Part shown: piece by piece, positions 10,145 through 20,268 of the stretch | How the letters are laid out: each line of letters begins with the position of its first letter | How positions within the stretch are numbered: the stretch's first letter is position 1 | Assembly: GCA_019925105.1 (NCBI GenBank) | Contig: JAHGAU010000046.1 | Span: 1 to 64,000 of the forward strand | Length of the DNA: 64,000 bases | Reading direction: 5' to 3' | Source: Niebla homalea | Taxonomy: Eukaryota; Ascomycota; Lecanoromycetes; Lecanorales; Ramalinaceae | The notes under the pieces: model-generated | Told to the model about the DNA's origin: nothing | Databases searched by the model: none | Seen by the model: only the letters and a program-made list of their open reading frames with translations | Position numbers and translations under genes: made by a program

Positions 10145-10214
10145 ACAGGATCTCGCGAGAGGTGCGTTTTATTTTTTTTGCCAAGCATTTGCAAGCTTCT
10201 CAAACATGCTAAAT
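10145..10214 (-). repeat. Right terminal inverted repeat of the 767-bp element
   Basis: This is 70 bp and the reverse complement of the left arm. It starts ACAGGATCTCGCGAGAGG and ends CATGCTAAAT. Confidence 0.85.
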
Positions 10215-10758
10215 TGGTAATCGGTGATAAGGCTGTTGATGATTTATAATAATGTAGGTAAGAATGGTAGCGTATGGACACTCAGTAGTACACATGGCAG
10301 TATAACAGATACGCGTGCTATCTCTTGGCGCCAAGATCTGATGTCATGATGTTCCAGTGTGTTATATAACCGAGCCACGGGACCTGTAATTACTGAGCAG
10401 CCGTTTCCACACACGACACTGTCAGCACCGGTGCTTTGGCGTGCCTTATTATGCAGCTGGCTCGGCTATGTACCACTCTCCTGGGCCTTGAGACCATTGT
10501 CATGGATTTTGTATTAATTTGCACATCTGCCAGCGTGCACGAGTCCATGACTGCATGGCTTGATGACTGCATAACTCGCCATAGAATTGACGTATAGGGT
10601 AAGAGTCAATCAAGCAGAGATGAAACAGGTTCCTTATACGCAAACCCTGAAGATAATTGGCGGGACTCCTACTTTTCATTGCAGCGCATCCACTGAAAAC
10701 CAAACAGTTCGGTTTGTCCAACAAAGACGTACGTCGGTGATCTCGACCAATTACAGCC
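10215..10758. other. No recognised gene between the inverted-repeat element and the hydrolase remnant
   Basis: GC-balanced sequence with short overlapping open frames on both strands. None has a recognisable motif. Confidence 0.4.
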
Positions 10759-11810
10759 TCATCCTGGCACAACCACACGGATCAACTCATCCTGGGCCTG
10801 CAAAATCTCCTGAGACCCCTCACCATTAAACACCGTCAAATGGCCCTTCCCTTTCGCAAGGTAAGACCGCTTGCTCTGCTTGCAACCCTCAAACGCCTCC
10901 ATCTAGTCCGCCGGCGGCGACATCTCATCCAGCTCCGGCGTGATCATCATAATTGGTGTCCGATCTACCATCTTGATCTCCTTTGGATGCCACATGGCCA
11001 GCTTATGGTAAGTCTGCAGCGTGATCCGATTTCTGTAATTCGGTGCGCCACAATCGAGCAGGGCGGCCATGAAGGCGTATGCTTCCAGACCCCCTGGGCC
11101 ACCGCAGCCGGCCATGCCAATGGGATTTTCGCCTTTCTGATTGAATGGTGGGAGGAAGAATGCTTCGTTCCCGGGTAGTTGCGATTTTCGATCTTTCATT
11201 AGCTGTGCGAAGGCTTTCTCGCGTTTCTATGGCTTGTAGAAGCTCAGGATCGGGCACACTATGACCAACGCTTTCACTCGTCGAGCGCAGCTCCGCATGC
11301 GCTGACCGTTCCTCCGAATGACATCCCCCAGAGGACTACGCGACTGGAGTCAACGCTGGGGTAATTGGCGACATAGGTTCCGGGTAAATATGTGGTGCCT
11401 TTCTCAAGTCGAAGGATTTGCTCGCAACCCCCTTGGAGGCCATAACTCACCCGAGAGACCTTCAGCTTGCTTCAGGGGATTTATTTGATTCCGAGGGAGA
11501 CCTTCACTGTCACCGATACTCCTGGGAACATATGTGAGCGCATTGAAGCCCAATCGACTTGGAAAACGCCGGCGACTGCTGGCAGGAGCATTTCCTTGAC
11601 GCAGTTGAACTACGACGCTCAGTATAAGGAGAACCACTAGCCAATCCCTGTCGAATCATGTTCACTCACGCCAGGCGTCATAATGGTAGTTAATGCGACG
11701 GTTTCGCTGGCGTAGAAGCATCCTCGAACGGTGATGCCATCAATGGTCTTGCATTCCAAATTTTGGAAATCCGAGGGTGATGTTACGTTGGGTCGATGGT
11801 TTCTTCCGAC
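10759..11810 (-). pseudogene. Alpha/beta hydrolase, polyketide-transferase-like, decayed
   Basis: Across frames the minus strand reads CKTIDGITVRGCFY, TTIMTPG, an intron (GTGAGT...GTAG), FNCVKEMLLPAVAGVF, then RSIGDSEGLPRNQINPLKQA, SVDSSRVVLWGMSFGG, VKALVIVCPILSFYKP, NRITLQTYHKLAMWHPKE, PIMMITPELDEMSPPAD and KGKGHLTVF. The nucleophile elbow G-M-S-F-G, an acid in ELDEMSP and the His in GKGHL form the expected triad. The R-S-I-G-D-S-E-G-L-P-R-N-Q block is characteristic of fungal dienelactone-hydrolase-like enzymes grouped with the fumagillin polyketide transferase, which move or release polyketide chains. Damage includes one-base shifts near 11.54 and 11.28 kb and two in-frame TAG codons (after SFYKP and after SPPAD) at positions where CAG or GAG is expected. 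It lies about 0.65 kb from the PKS start and diverges from it, as cluster partners often do. Confidence 0.7.
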
Positions 11811-12453
11811 TGCGGTTCGATCGTTGCTCCCAAGATCTTGTGCCTTATATCATGTAAGTAAATGGTGAAAAGGGTCAAATTTGCTCTTCTGAGAGTCTGC
11901 CGGGTGAGATTTCATTTGATCATTGTAAAGAAAGTACACTTGTAAATTGCTATAGTGAATGCTGTACCTTGTAAGATGCCCAGAAACCAGCAAGAAATCT
12001 CACCGCCTCCAGTCCCCTATGACTGCACGATAAGCAATTCTGTTCATGCAATGTCATCAAAAGTGCATCGGAGCCACAGAGGATCTTGGAGATGACCACT
12101 GAACAGGTTGTTAGACCCTTGGACCGGGGCGGCCTAATGTGTCATGCAGGGCATCGTATTCATTTCTGGTGTCTTGTGGATCGAAAGCGTATGGTCGAAG
12201 GCAGAAGCTCGATTATCCATCCAATAAGGGCCGAGGACTCGGCTTTCCAAAAAGCAGATACCGCCACCATCGGGATGGAAACAAGTCTCAGCCGATAATG
12301 CGGCATAACAGCCGATGGCAGCTACCTTGTGGTCGCTCTATCCAGCTGATTTGCGCAAGACTGACATAGAGCAACACAGCGTCGCCACAATTTCTCGGCC
12401 ACCAGCCTTCGAGGCAAGTTTCATCTCTTACTCACGGAGCGAACACATAATCC
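11811..12453. promoter_or_regulatory. Divergent intergenic region between hydrolase and PKS remnants
   Basis: About 640 bp separates the two head-to-head pseudogenes and would have been their shared promoter region. Several short frames are open but show no motif. I did not find a palindromic activator site I would defend. Confidence 0.4.
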
Positions 12454-15400
12454 TTGGACAATATGGAAGGCACTCACAACGTCCAAGAGCCAGTAGCAAT
12501 CGTTGGCTTCGCGTGCAGATCAGCCGGCGGCAATACTAAACCCCACAAGCTCTGGGAATTCCTCGAGCACGGAGGAGTAGCATCAAACAAAGTCCCAGAA
12601 TCCCGCTTCAACATCAACGGCCACTGGGATGGATCCCCGAAGCGCCGCACGATGCGGCCGCTTGGCGGTATGTTTCTTGAAAATATCGATCCCGCGGACT
12701 TCGACGCCTCCTTCTTGGAGATTTCGAAGTCTGAGGCGATTTCAATGGACCCAAACCAGCGGCAGATGCTAGAGGTTGTGTATGAGGGGCTGGAGAATGC
12801 GCCTACGCGAATGCGGGGATTGCAGATTTCGGTGATATGGCTTACCTTGAATGCCATGGCAGTGCCCAGGTACACTTGAGCATGCTCTCCCCCATTTTGC
12901 TCAGATCGATTAATTGGGATGATCTAGGCTGGCGACCCTACCGAGGTTGGTGGTGCAGGTTCTGTTTTCTCATTCGTCCTAGATAATGAGGGGAAGGATG
13001 AGAGGCCTTGCTCTGTCCTACTCTCGGCGAATGATGAGGCGTCTTTGCGTTTAAACATCAAAGCTTTGTCGAACCATCTCATCGACCCACGTGTAAAGGT
13101 CAGCTTAAGTGATGTCGCGTATACACTTTCCGAGAGAAGAACCCACTTTTCCAAAGAGCATACCTGACAACGCGGAACACCGAGCTGGATGAGCACGCTT
13201 TCAATTTGGGGAAGCCCAACTCAGAACCCCCGCGAATTGGCTTCATCTTCACCGGCCAAGGCGCCCAGTGGCCTCAAATGGGAAGAAGTCTCCTCCAATG
13301 TTTTCCATGGACGATTTCAATCATCAAGGAGCTGGACGCAATCCTCCAAAATTCCGACGTGGTCGCTTATGGGTACGGTGAGAGCCTGCGGTTTGCATTG
13401 ATCCTAATCTGACACGAGATAGACGAATTGACTGAACCCCGTGGCAACGAGCATCTACGGCAACCAGAATACTCGCAACCTCTAGTTACTGCATTACAGT
13501 TATGCGTACTCGCCGTTATCGGCAGCTGGAACGCTACCCCCCAAGCTGTTGTCGGACATTCGTCCGGAGAGATCGCCGCTGCTTACAGCGCTGGGTACCT
13601 TAGCCGAGCAAGCGCAATCATCGTGGCTTACTATCGCGGTTGCGCGGCCTACTATCGCGGTTGCGCGGCCGCAAATTGTAAAGGAAAAGGACAGAGCGAC
13701 GTCGGAATGCTTGCTGTCGGATTGAGCGCAGATGCCATCTGACCGTTTCTGGAATAGCATAAGGAGAGTGCTTGGATCGCTTGTTTCTACAGTCCAAGCA
13801 GTCTCACAATCTCTGGATTACGGCCAACGCTGGATGGCAGATATCCAGGGCGCTGGCCATCTCGCAAGGCTCTTGCAGGTCGGTCTGGCCTACCACTGCA
13901 AGCTAATAGATTTCATAGGTGAAGAATACGGAAGATTGCTTGATAACGGCTTCATTCCTCCCATGGGAAAGCCGAAAGCTGACATGTACTCTTCTGTCAC
14001 TGGAGAAAGACGATGGAGTGCTATTAATGCAGTGTACTGGAGAAAGAACATGGTCTCGCCAGTTCGCTTCAACGATGCCGTGGTGGAAATACTGTCTCAA
14101 GACGAAAGCCCCAACTTTTTGATCGAAATTGGTCCATCTGGGGCCCTTGCCTGTCCCATATCGCAGATCAAGACTCTGCCTAATCAAGGCGCAGACGTCT
14201 CATGTTCTGCGTCTTGATCCCGTCGTCCTGATGCTGCGAATGCCATTTTCGACGTTGCGGGCCGGTTGTTCGTTGCCGGTGGTGCCATTAACATCTCTCA
14301 AGTCAACCAATATTCCTCCACAAACAATGGAAATGGACCATTAATCATCATTGACCTGCCAAACTATATCTGGAATCACGCTGTCAACGGCTGGCATGAG
14401 AACGCAGCTAGCAAAGATTGGCGCATCAAGAAGTATGTTAATCATGACCTCCTGGGCAGTAAGACCCTTGGAGGCTCATGGCAAAGCCCCAGCTGGCGGA
14501 AACTTCTCAATATCACAAGATAGGTAATGATATACATATGCCTGGTTCCGGGTACATCGGAATGGTAACGGAGGCATTCTTCCAGAAAAAGCAGGCGCTG
14601 GACTATGACAACAATGTCAAGATTTTAAAGGACTTATGGTACCGACTGAGAAACATCCGTTTCGACAAAGCACTTGTACTAGAGGAGGGCAAGGAGGCCG
14701 TCATCATGCTGTCGGTAAACCAACAGCCTTAATCAAGGAATGGTCGGAGTTTCTCATTTCTTCGTAAACTGATGGCTTGTACATAGAAGATTGCTCAGGC
14801 TTGATTCCTCTGCAAGGTCCAATGGAGGAGCCTTTGGCAGGAATCAGATCTGGACCTCTTAAATACCCAACATCTGGCAGTCTGTAATACAAAGCACAGA
14901 ACGGACTTGGCTACGGTTTCGGTCCAGCTTTTCAAAGAGTGCAGAAGGTTAAGTCGACCAATAGCCAGCGATGTTGCTGTGCTCTGGTTTCGCTGGCCCA
15001 ACCGGAGTCGAGGTGGTCTCCACAGTTCAATTACACTATTCATCCAGCATCACTCGATGGCTGCTTCTAGACTGTGACTCCATCGCTTTAGGCAAGGGAA
15101 CGTAGCTCACTCGACGCTGTTGTGGTACCCTCGATGATTGATGATATTGTCATCAATAAGCTCCAGGGCCACCTTACTGACGGTCTTCCGATTGCCAGCT
15201 CAAAATATTCCGGCCGGGGTCGTCTCGACGAAGCCAAGAGCTTCTTTTCCAATTGTTCGGTCTATGACTCGGAAAGCCGAAGACTGCTTATGCAAATGTC
15301 TGGACTCCGGTTTGCCAAGCTAGATACAGGTACGAAACCGGATCCGTATACATTCGACCGGGTATCTTGGAGCCCGGATATCACGTTCCTTACACCAGAC

Positions 15401-17123
15401 CAGCTGACCTATCTGCCGGTAAATGATGGAATGACAAAGTGTGGCTTAGTAGTCGACCTGATTGCTCACAAAAGGCCTGCTCTGAAAGTGTTGGAAATTA
15501 ATCTCGATGCCGCAGATTATTCGAGTCTGTGTCTTGAAACTGGTAATGCAGGGTCGAGAGCCGCATACCTGGACTATACATGGGTGTCGGCTGACGCGAA
15601 AAGCCTGATCAATGCTCAAATAAACTACGAGACGAGGAGAAATTCTTCTTTCATCATGATGAGTCCCTCCCATACAATACTGGGGATAGAGCCTGCGGAG
15701 TATGACCTTATCATCATTAAACTCGTGGAAAAGGCGCCAATCGAGATGGACGACGTTTCTACGAGCATTAAGGCGCTTCTCTCCATCCAGGGTTACGCAA
15801 TGTTCGCGCTATTTCAGAGGCGCCGACAAGTGGACTTCCAGAGAGTATCAGAGGGTTTCAGACTCCTGATACGCCACTGTCGTCAGAGTCCCCAATTTTG
15901 TCGCCTGGGACACCTGCTAGCTCTCTCAGTGATACATCACGGCCTTAGAGCCGTCCAGACGATAAAACGCCAATCTCGCCAGGCTCCGAGATCTTGGAGA
16001 CTCGCCCACTAGTAATGATCGAGGGGGCCATTGACAAAAAGCATGAGTGGCAATCCAGCAAGTTAGAGGGATTAGTAACACTCCACTGTCTGGGTGCATT
16101 ATTGCAACTTGATATCGACGCATATGGATTAAGCAACGTATGCGTACCGAGATCCGGTCTGCACGAAAGGCAGGGGAAAATGGAGTCACTTGTTGCTCGA
16201 CTTACCAAGAGTTCTCCGCCATTAGCAGCGTCCCTCAGATCAAATATGAAAGCAGCCAGATGGCACATCACGGAGCAGACTAGTCCTTTTACCGATATTG
16301 CTGCTGGCACAGGCATCCTGATTCTTGACCAGCTTTCCAAGCCTGTACTGGACCTGATTGATTCAGAAGCATAGGATTCACCCAAAAAGCTGATCAATCC
16401 TGGCAACAGCCTTCTCTGGGTGACCAAAGGCGCGCAGCTGGAGGTAACTGATCCGAAGAACGCTTTAGCGCATGGGCATTTTTGGGTAGTTTGCATGGAA
16501 GATGCCAATGCCAGGCTTGTCACTCTAGACGTTCAGTCAAGCACCAGTGTAGCCGAGCAAGGCGGTATGGACAGTCACTTTGATAAGGGACAGTGGACAC
16601 CAATCGGAGAGGAAACGCTACAAAAGATTCTGAGCTATTCCATCCTCCAGCAAACAAGGCTTATTAATCCGGCCAGCAGTGCCCAGCTGGTTACCGGTAT
16701 CGGATTTCCATTACCAGATGATTCAGACTTAACCAAGAAGCGAGGTTCTCGTACTTGTTCGCCCAGAGTGCATCTAGTAAGGCTGGGAAGGAGGGCAGTC
16801 AAGGTGACCAAACTATTCGCGCTTTCCTCTTGATGCATAAGACTGGAGCTGATAAAGCCGCACTTATCAAAGTCGGAGTGGAGCTTGTGGTAACCCAATT
16901 CACCAAGATCCTTCGGCTCGACTCGGACAGCGAACCTGGTAGATCGCTCATGGCGCACAGTCTGGATTCACTAGCAGCCGTCGAGCTCCGAAATTGGGTC
17001 CGCTTGGAGCTTGGGGCGCAATTGACGACCCTCGACATCACAGACGCGAGCTCACTGGTCAGTCTGTGTGAGAAGCTTGTATCGAAGTTGCCTCAGATCG
17101 AGGATCAGGGTTATGGCGCTTAA
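12454..17123 (+). pseudogene. Highly reducing type I polyketide synthase, deleted and frameshifted
   Basis: The domain order of a fungal HR-PKS can be followed across frames. KS start at 12.48-12.84 kb: EPVAIVGFACRSAGG, then SMDPNQRQMLEVVYEGLENA. This jumps straight to YLECHGSAQ and AGDPTEVGGA, so the KS middle with the active-site Cys is gone. Post-KS linker: [21 protein letters not shown] at 13.2-14.2 kb: [15 protein letters not shown] and nucleophile elbow GHSSGEIAAAYSAG. DH: HKIGNDIHMPGSGYIGM and, near 15.05 kb, HPASLDGCF. Then a degenerate methyltransferase-like core (KVLEINLDAADYSSL), a reductase-linker remnant (LLWVTKGAQLEVTDP; INPASSAQLVTGIGFPLP) and an ACP with H-S-L-D-S-L near 16.96 kb. 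ER and the catalytic KR are missing. It spans 4.7 kb where an intact gene needs about 7-8 kb. Many shifts and stops rule out function. Base composition is normal, so decay was mostly by indels rather than heavy RIP. Confidence 0.85.
13629..13670 (+). repeat. 21-bp perfect tandem duplication inside the AT domain remnant
   Basis: The unit TACTATCGCGGTTGCGCGGC+C occurs twice head to tail and adds a second YYRGCAA to the AT protein just after SRASAIIVA. It keeps the frame and looks like a recent slippage event in an already dead gene. Confidence 0.9.
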
Positions 17124-17632
17124 TGCTGGCTGGGGGTATCGGGGAAGTAGCAGGCTGTGGTGTCACAGAAATTCATGGATTCGTTGGGTCCGCATCTTTG
17201 AGCTGAGTGGTGAAGGAGAAGACGTCATGCTTGTGGGGTGTAAATATGATTCCCAAACGCATGGTTCTCCGCGGTACAGGTGTATATTGAGGTGTGAGCC
17301 GGTTGAGGAGTTGCTTCAATTGCTCGTTACCGAAGGTGAGTGTTATAATGTCGTCGTCTGCCCTTTGGAACGGGTGGGATTTGAGACTGACTTCTCTTGC
17401 CGTGTCAATTTTCTGTCTGATGGCTCGACATGCTAGGAGTACTGTAAGTGATGGTAACCGGTGATTGAAGTTGCTGGTGGGGAGATTCACGATTGACAGT
17501 AAACATGTAGAATGCACCCATACTCATTCTTTCGAATTCCACATCTTAATTTTATCTGAATGAACACACGACCAGAAAAGAAGAGTTGAATATCGGTTTT
17601 TACAAAAAATGAACTGGTAAACAAAACTCGTA
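17124..17632. other. No recognised gene downstream of the PKS remnant
   Basis: Short open frames occur on both strands (for example at 17173-17517, minus), but their products show no family signature. This interval should hold the 3' ends of the PKS and of the minus-strand pseudogene that follows. Confidence 0.4.
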
Positions 17633-18270
17633 CTAATCAGGAAAAACACAAGTTAACATAGCCCTCAACCGTTCGTCCATTCCCGCCCACGAAGACTTAC
17701 CGACGAAGCAAGCACGTATCTCCTTACTTTTTCGCCCGAAGCAGATTCCTCCTTCGGTATACTCCGCCTTACTGCTCTTGATACTATACTCCTTCCCCCT
17801 AGTTTTCGTCGGCTCAAAGTCTCTCTTATACGGACTCTGCGCCTGCGTCAGCGCTATGCTCCACCCGCCCGTCTCGCTCGAGTAGTTCCCCTCCCGCAGC
17901 TCTTCACTCGCGCCCCACCCCAACTCCACCGCGTTGTGGTTCAATCGCCTGGAAGCGTCGCATCTGGGGCGGATACTGTACTGCCCCAGTTATGGCGTGA
18001 AGCCCCGCATTATCCTTTTGCCGTACTCGCCGGGCTCGCGCGGGGCGAAGATCTGGTGGCCGATGACGCCGTGGAAGGAGAAGATTTGTATGAGGCCTGT
18101 GCAGGGCGTCTTGTTCACCGAGGACACGCATCGGCAAGGCGCCAGCCTATGCTGTAAAAGTATTTGTTGTTATCCGTGTTGGCGAGTTTGGTCTTGAGCG
18201 GGTCCGTGTTAAAGCGGTCCAGGAATGGGCTTTCCCAACTTGCTTAGCCCGCAGCGTCCTTCTCTTTCGG
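17633..18270 (-). pseudogene. Uncharacterised protein, decayed (one shift, one stop)
   Basis: On the minus strand the text runs FLDRFNTDPLKTKLANTDNN, KYFYSIGWRLADA, then after a one-base shift VSSVNKTPCTGLIQIFSF, HGVIGHQIFAPREPGEYG, an in-frame TAA after MRGFTP, SIRPRCDASRRLNHNAVELG, GWSIALTQAQSPYKRDFEP, and ends MDERLRAMLTCVFPD. The paired cysteines and Asn-x-Ser/Thr sites would suit a secreted protein. I do not recognise the family. The long consistent frame (over 140 codons apart from one TAA, likely from CAA) shows it was a real gene. Confidence 0.5.
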
Positions 18271-20268
18271 TAGCGCGCGTACGGCGGTGGTGGATTGCGC
18301 ATTCGCACCCACTGAGGAAAGAGTCGTGTGTTTGGGCAGTGGAGACTTCACGCGGAAGTTGTTATGCACGGTCCCTCACTTCACACATCCTGCTCCAAAA
18401 TTCATCAGATCTTGGCTTGCCCTTATAGTACTCCAACAGTATTCACCTCCTTCAATCTGCGGTCGGGCATTCGTATTACTATCGGTCCTTCAGCCCACAA
18501 TTAGCGGGTGACGTCCTCGAGTGAGTTTACATCTGAAGTGAAACATCCTGTGTGCATTTTGAAAATGTATCAGAGTCCCCCATTCGCGCAGTGGCTTCAG
18601 AGCATAGGGTTTATACCTTTGCCGAAATATTAAGATTGACCGCCGGGTTAAAGCTGGGACCGCATGACAATACATTGGTTATGGGGACTTTGAGAAGATT
18701 CTTCCGTGACGTTATGAAGCAAGTGGGTTCCCATGGGCAGCATGCTCAATAGAGTGATGGGGCGGAAGCTGGGTTGGAGGCTACCTTTCAATTGATTTAG
18801 CTTCTTGTTCTGGCGCCGAAGCAATGAAAGCCCAGTCCGAGTCAGATGAGGTCGAGGGTCAACATGGTCAAGCGAATCTAGATTGTCTAATTCAGAGACT
18901 CTGAAATGTTTGGTAGCACTGCACTATACGAGCCCCTCTAATTTGACACGGGCCAAGAACCGGTACTTTGTAAGTCGAGGTGTTTCCCTGCTGATGGCAA
19001 GAGTGTTGCGGATCTCTCGCATGATATCGAAGCCATCGTTGTCCTTGCCACTGGGATTTGTAATACTTGAGCGTGGTGTCCTTCGAAAGGCCAGGCGCGG
19101 AGGTGGCATGATCGTCATCTCTGCCGGTATCTCCGTCCTCGTTGTCACATCCACATGGCGCTTCCGCCTTCAAGTCATCTTCAATGAATCTCGTTTCCAA
19201 GCTGTCAATAGCCGAGGGAGCGGTGGAAGAAGCGATGGGCTATGAGGAATGTCGGTGTAGGATACAGAGTCGCCATTGAGCAAAGCATAAAAAGGGAATC
19301 CGAAGAAGAGAAATATTATCTCATCTCATAGCTGAATTGACCTCTATCCGTCTCTTTGAGGCGCTCTGGAGCAGTCAAGATACTTTGCTACGCATGGACT
19401 TCAAATGCTTTATCCCTCAATATCACTACCTTCCATGAGGTGCACGCAGATCAAACGCCTGATTTACCTCCAAATAGTAGCGTATTAGAATCTCGGACAC
19501 TCGAACTCCCAAACATCCTAAGGGCTGTCAATAGCATTTACGCAATTTTAGATCATGGATTCATATCTCACATTCGTATGCTTGGCAAGTCGACAACAGA
19601 CGTACATCGTACCAACTACCATCTCGCGCCATCCGCTCACAGAGATGAGAGTATTAACTCAAGAGCCTCTACGAGAAACAGGTAGAAATAGGGCGACCTT
19701 GAAACCGGTACGAGACACGGGGCTGATGAAAGCTGCAGCACCCCAGTGGATTGCTTTATGGTCGAATGCGCCGACCGGCTGACGGCTTAGACTTCATTCT
19801 CGTATGGTGACTAAATTCTTCAGCAATGTGTTGGCTGATCTCGGGTTATTCCTGGTGACTGACCGATTGATTAAGGCGCTTGCAGTGATGGTCAAAGCTC
19901 TCAGGACAACGGCGAGCTTTGCAAGGAGTGAGTAAGTTCATGATGAAATCCTTTACGCATGCACAAAAGAAGGCTCTGGATTCTGTTTTCTTCACTTTTT
20001 CCTCTCTTGAGTAAAGGACGATCTTCCTTGCTAAAGTATCGAGAACAATCCTAAAGTTCAATGGGCTGAGTTCCAACGGTCCGTCATAGAATTGTATGGA
20101 TGGCTTAGAAAACCTGCCAGCATGATGGTCTCAGTCGAAGCTGAATGTCATGCAGAGACTGCTTCCGTTAATCTATCAGAGGCCTTCGCTAAGGAGATTC
20201 TGAGCTGCGCTTGGTAGATCTTTGCCATGTTCTGTTTCCTTCTGCATACAGATTCCTAATGTGTGGTC
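18271..20268. other. Two-kilobase GC-balanced stretch with no recognised gene
   Basis: Many short frames overlap on both strands, none longer than about 120 codons and none with a motif I can name. Frames at 18552-18752 (plus) and 18883-19245 (plus) are protein-like in places but lack supporting features. Decayed coding sequence is likely given the neighbouring pseudogenes. Confidence 0.4.

Larger units (their letters stand above)
9448..10214. mobile_element. 767-bp element with 70-bp terminal inverted repeats (non-autonomous, MITE-like)
   Basis: The left end (9448-9517) and right end (10145-10214) are perfect reverse complements over 70 bp except for one base (T at left, C at right, before TCTCGCGAG). 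Inside each arm are AGAAGCTTGCAAATGCTTGG, an A tract with AAAACGCAC, and the palindrome TCTCGCGAGA. There is no transposase frame. The interior is mostly a CCCTNA-type minisatellite, so any movement would have needed an enzyme supplied elsewhere. If the first three bases of each arm are host sequence, the element is bounded by TA (TTTA-GCATG and CATGC-TAAA), which would fit a Tc1/mariner-type TA target; I cannot prove this without an empty site. It sits between the intact SDR and the decayed hydrolase. Confidence 0.8.
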
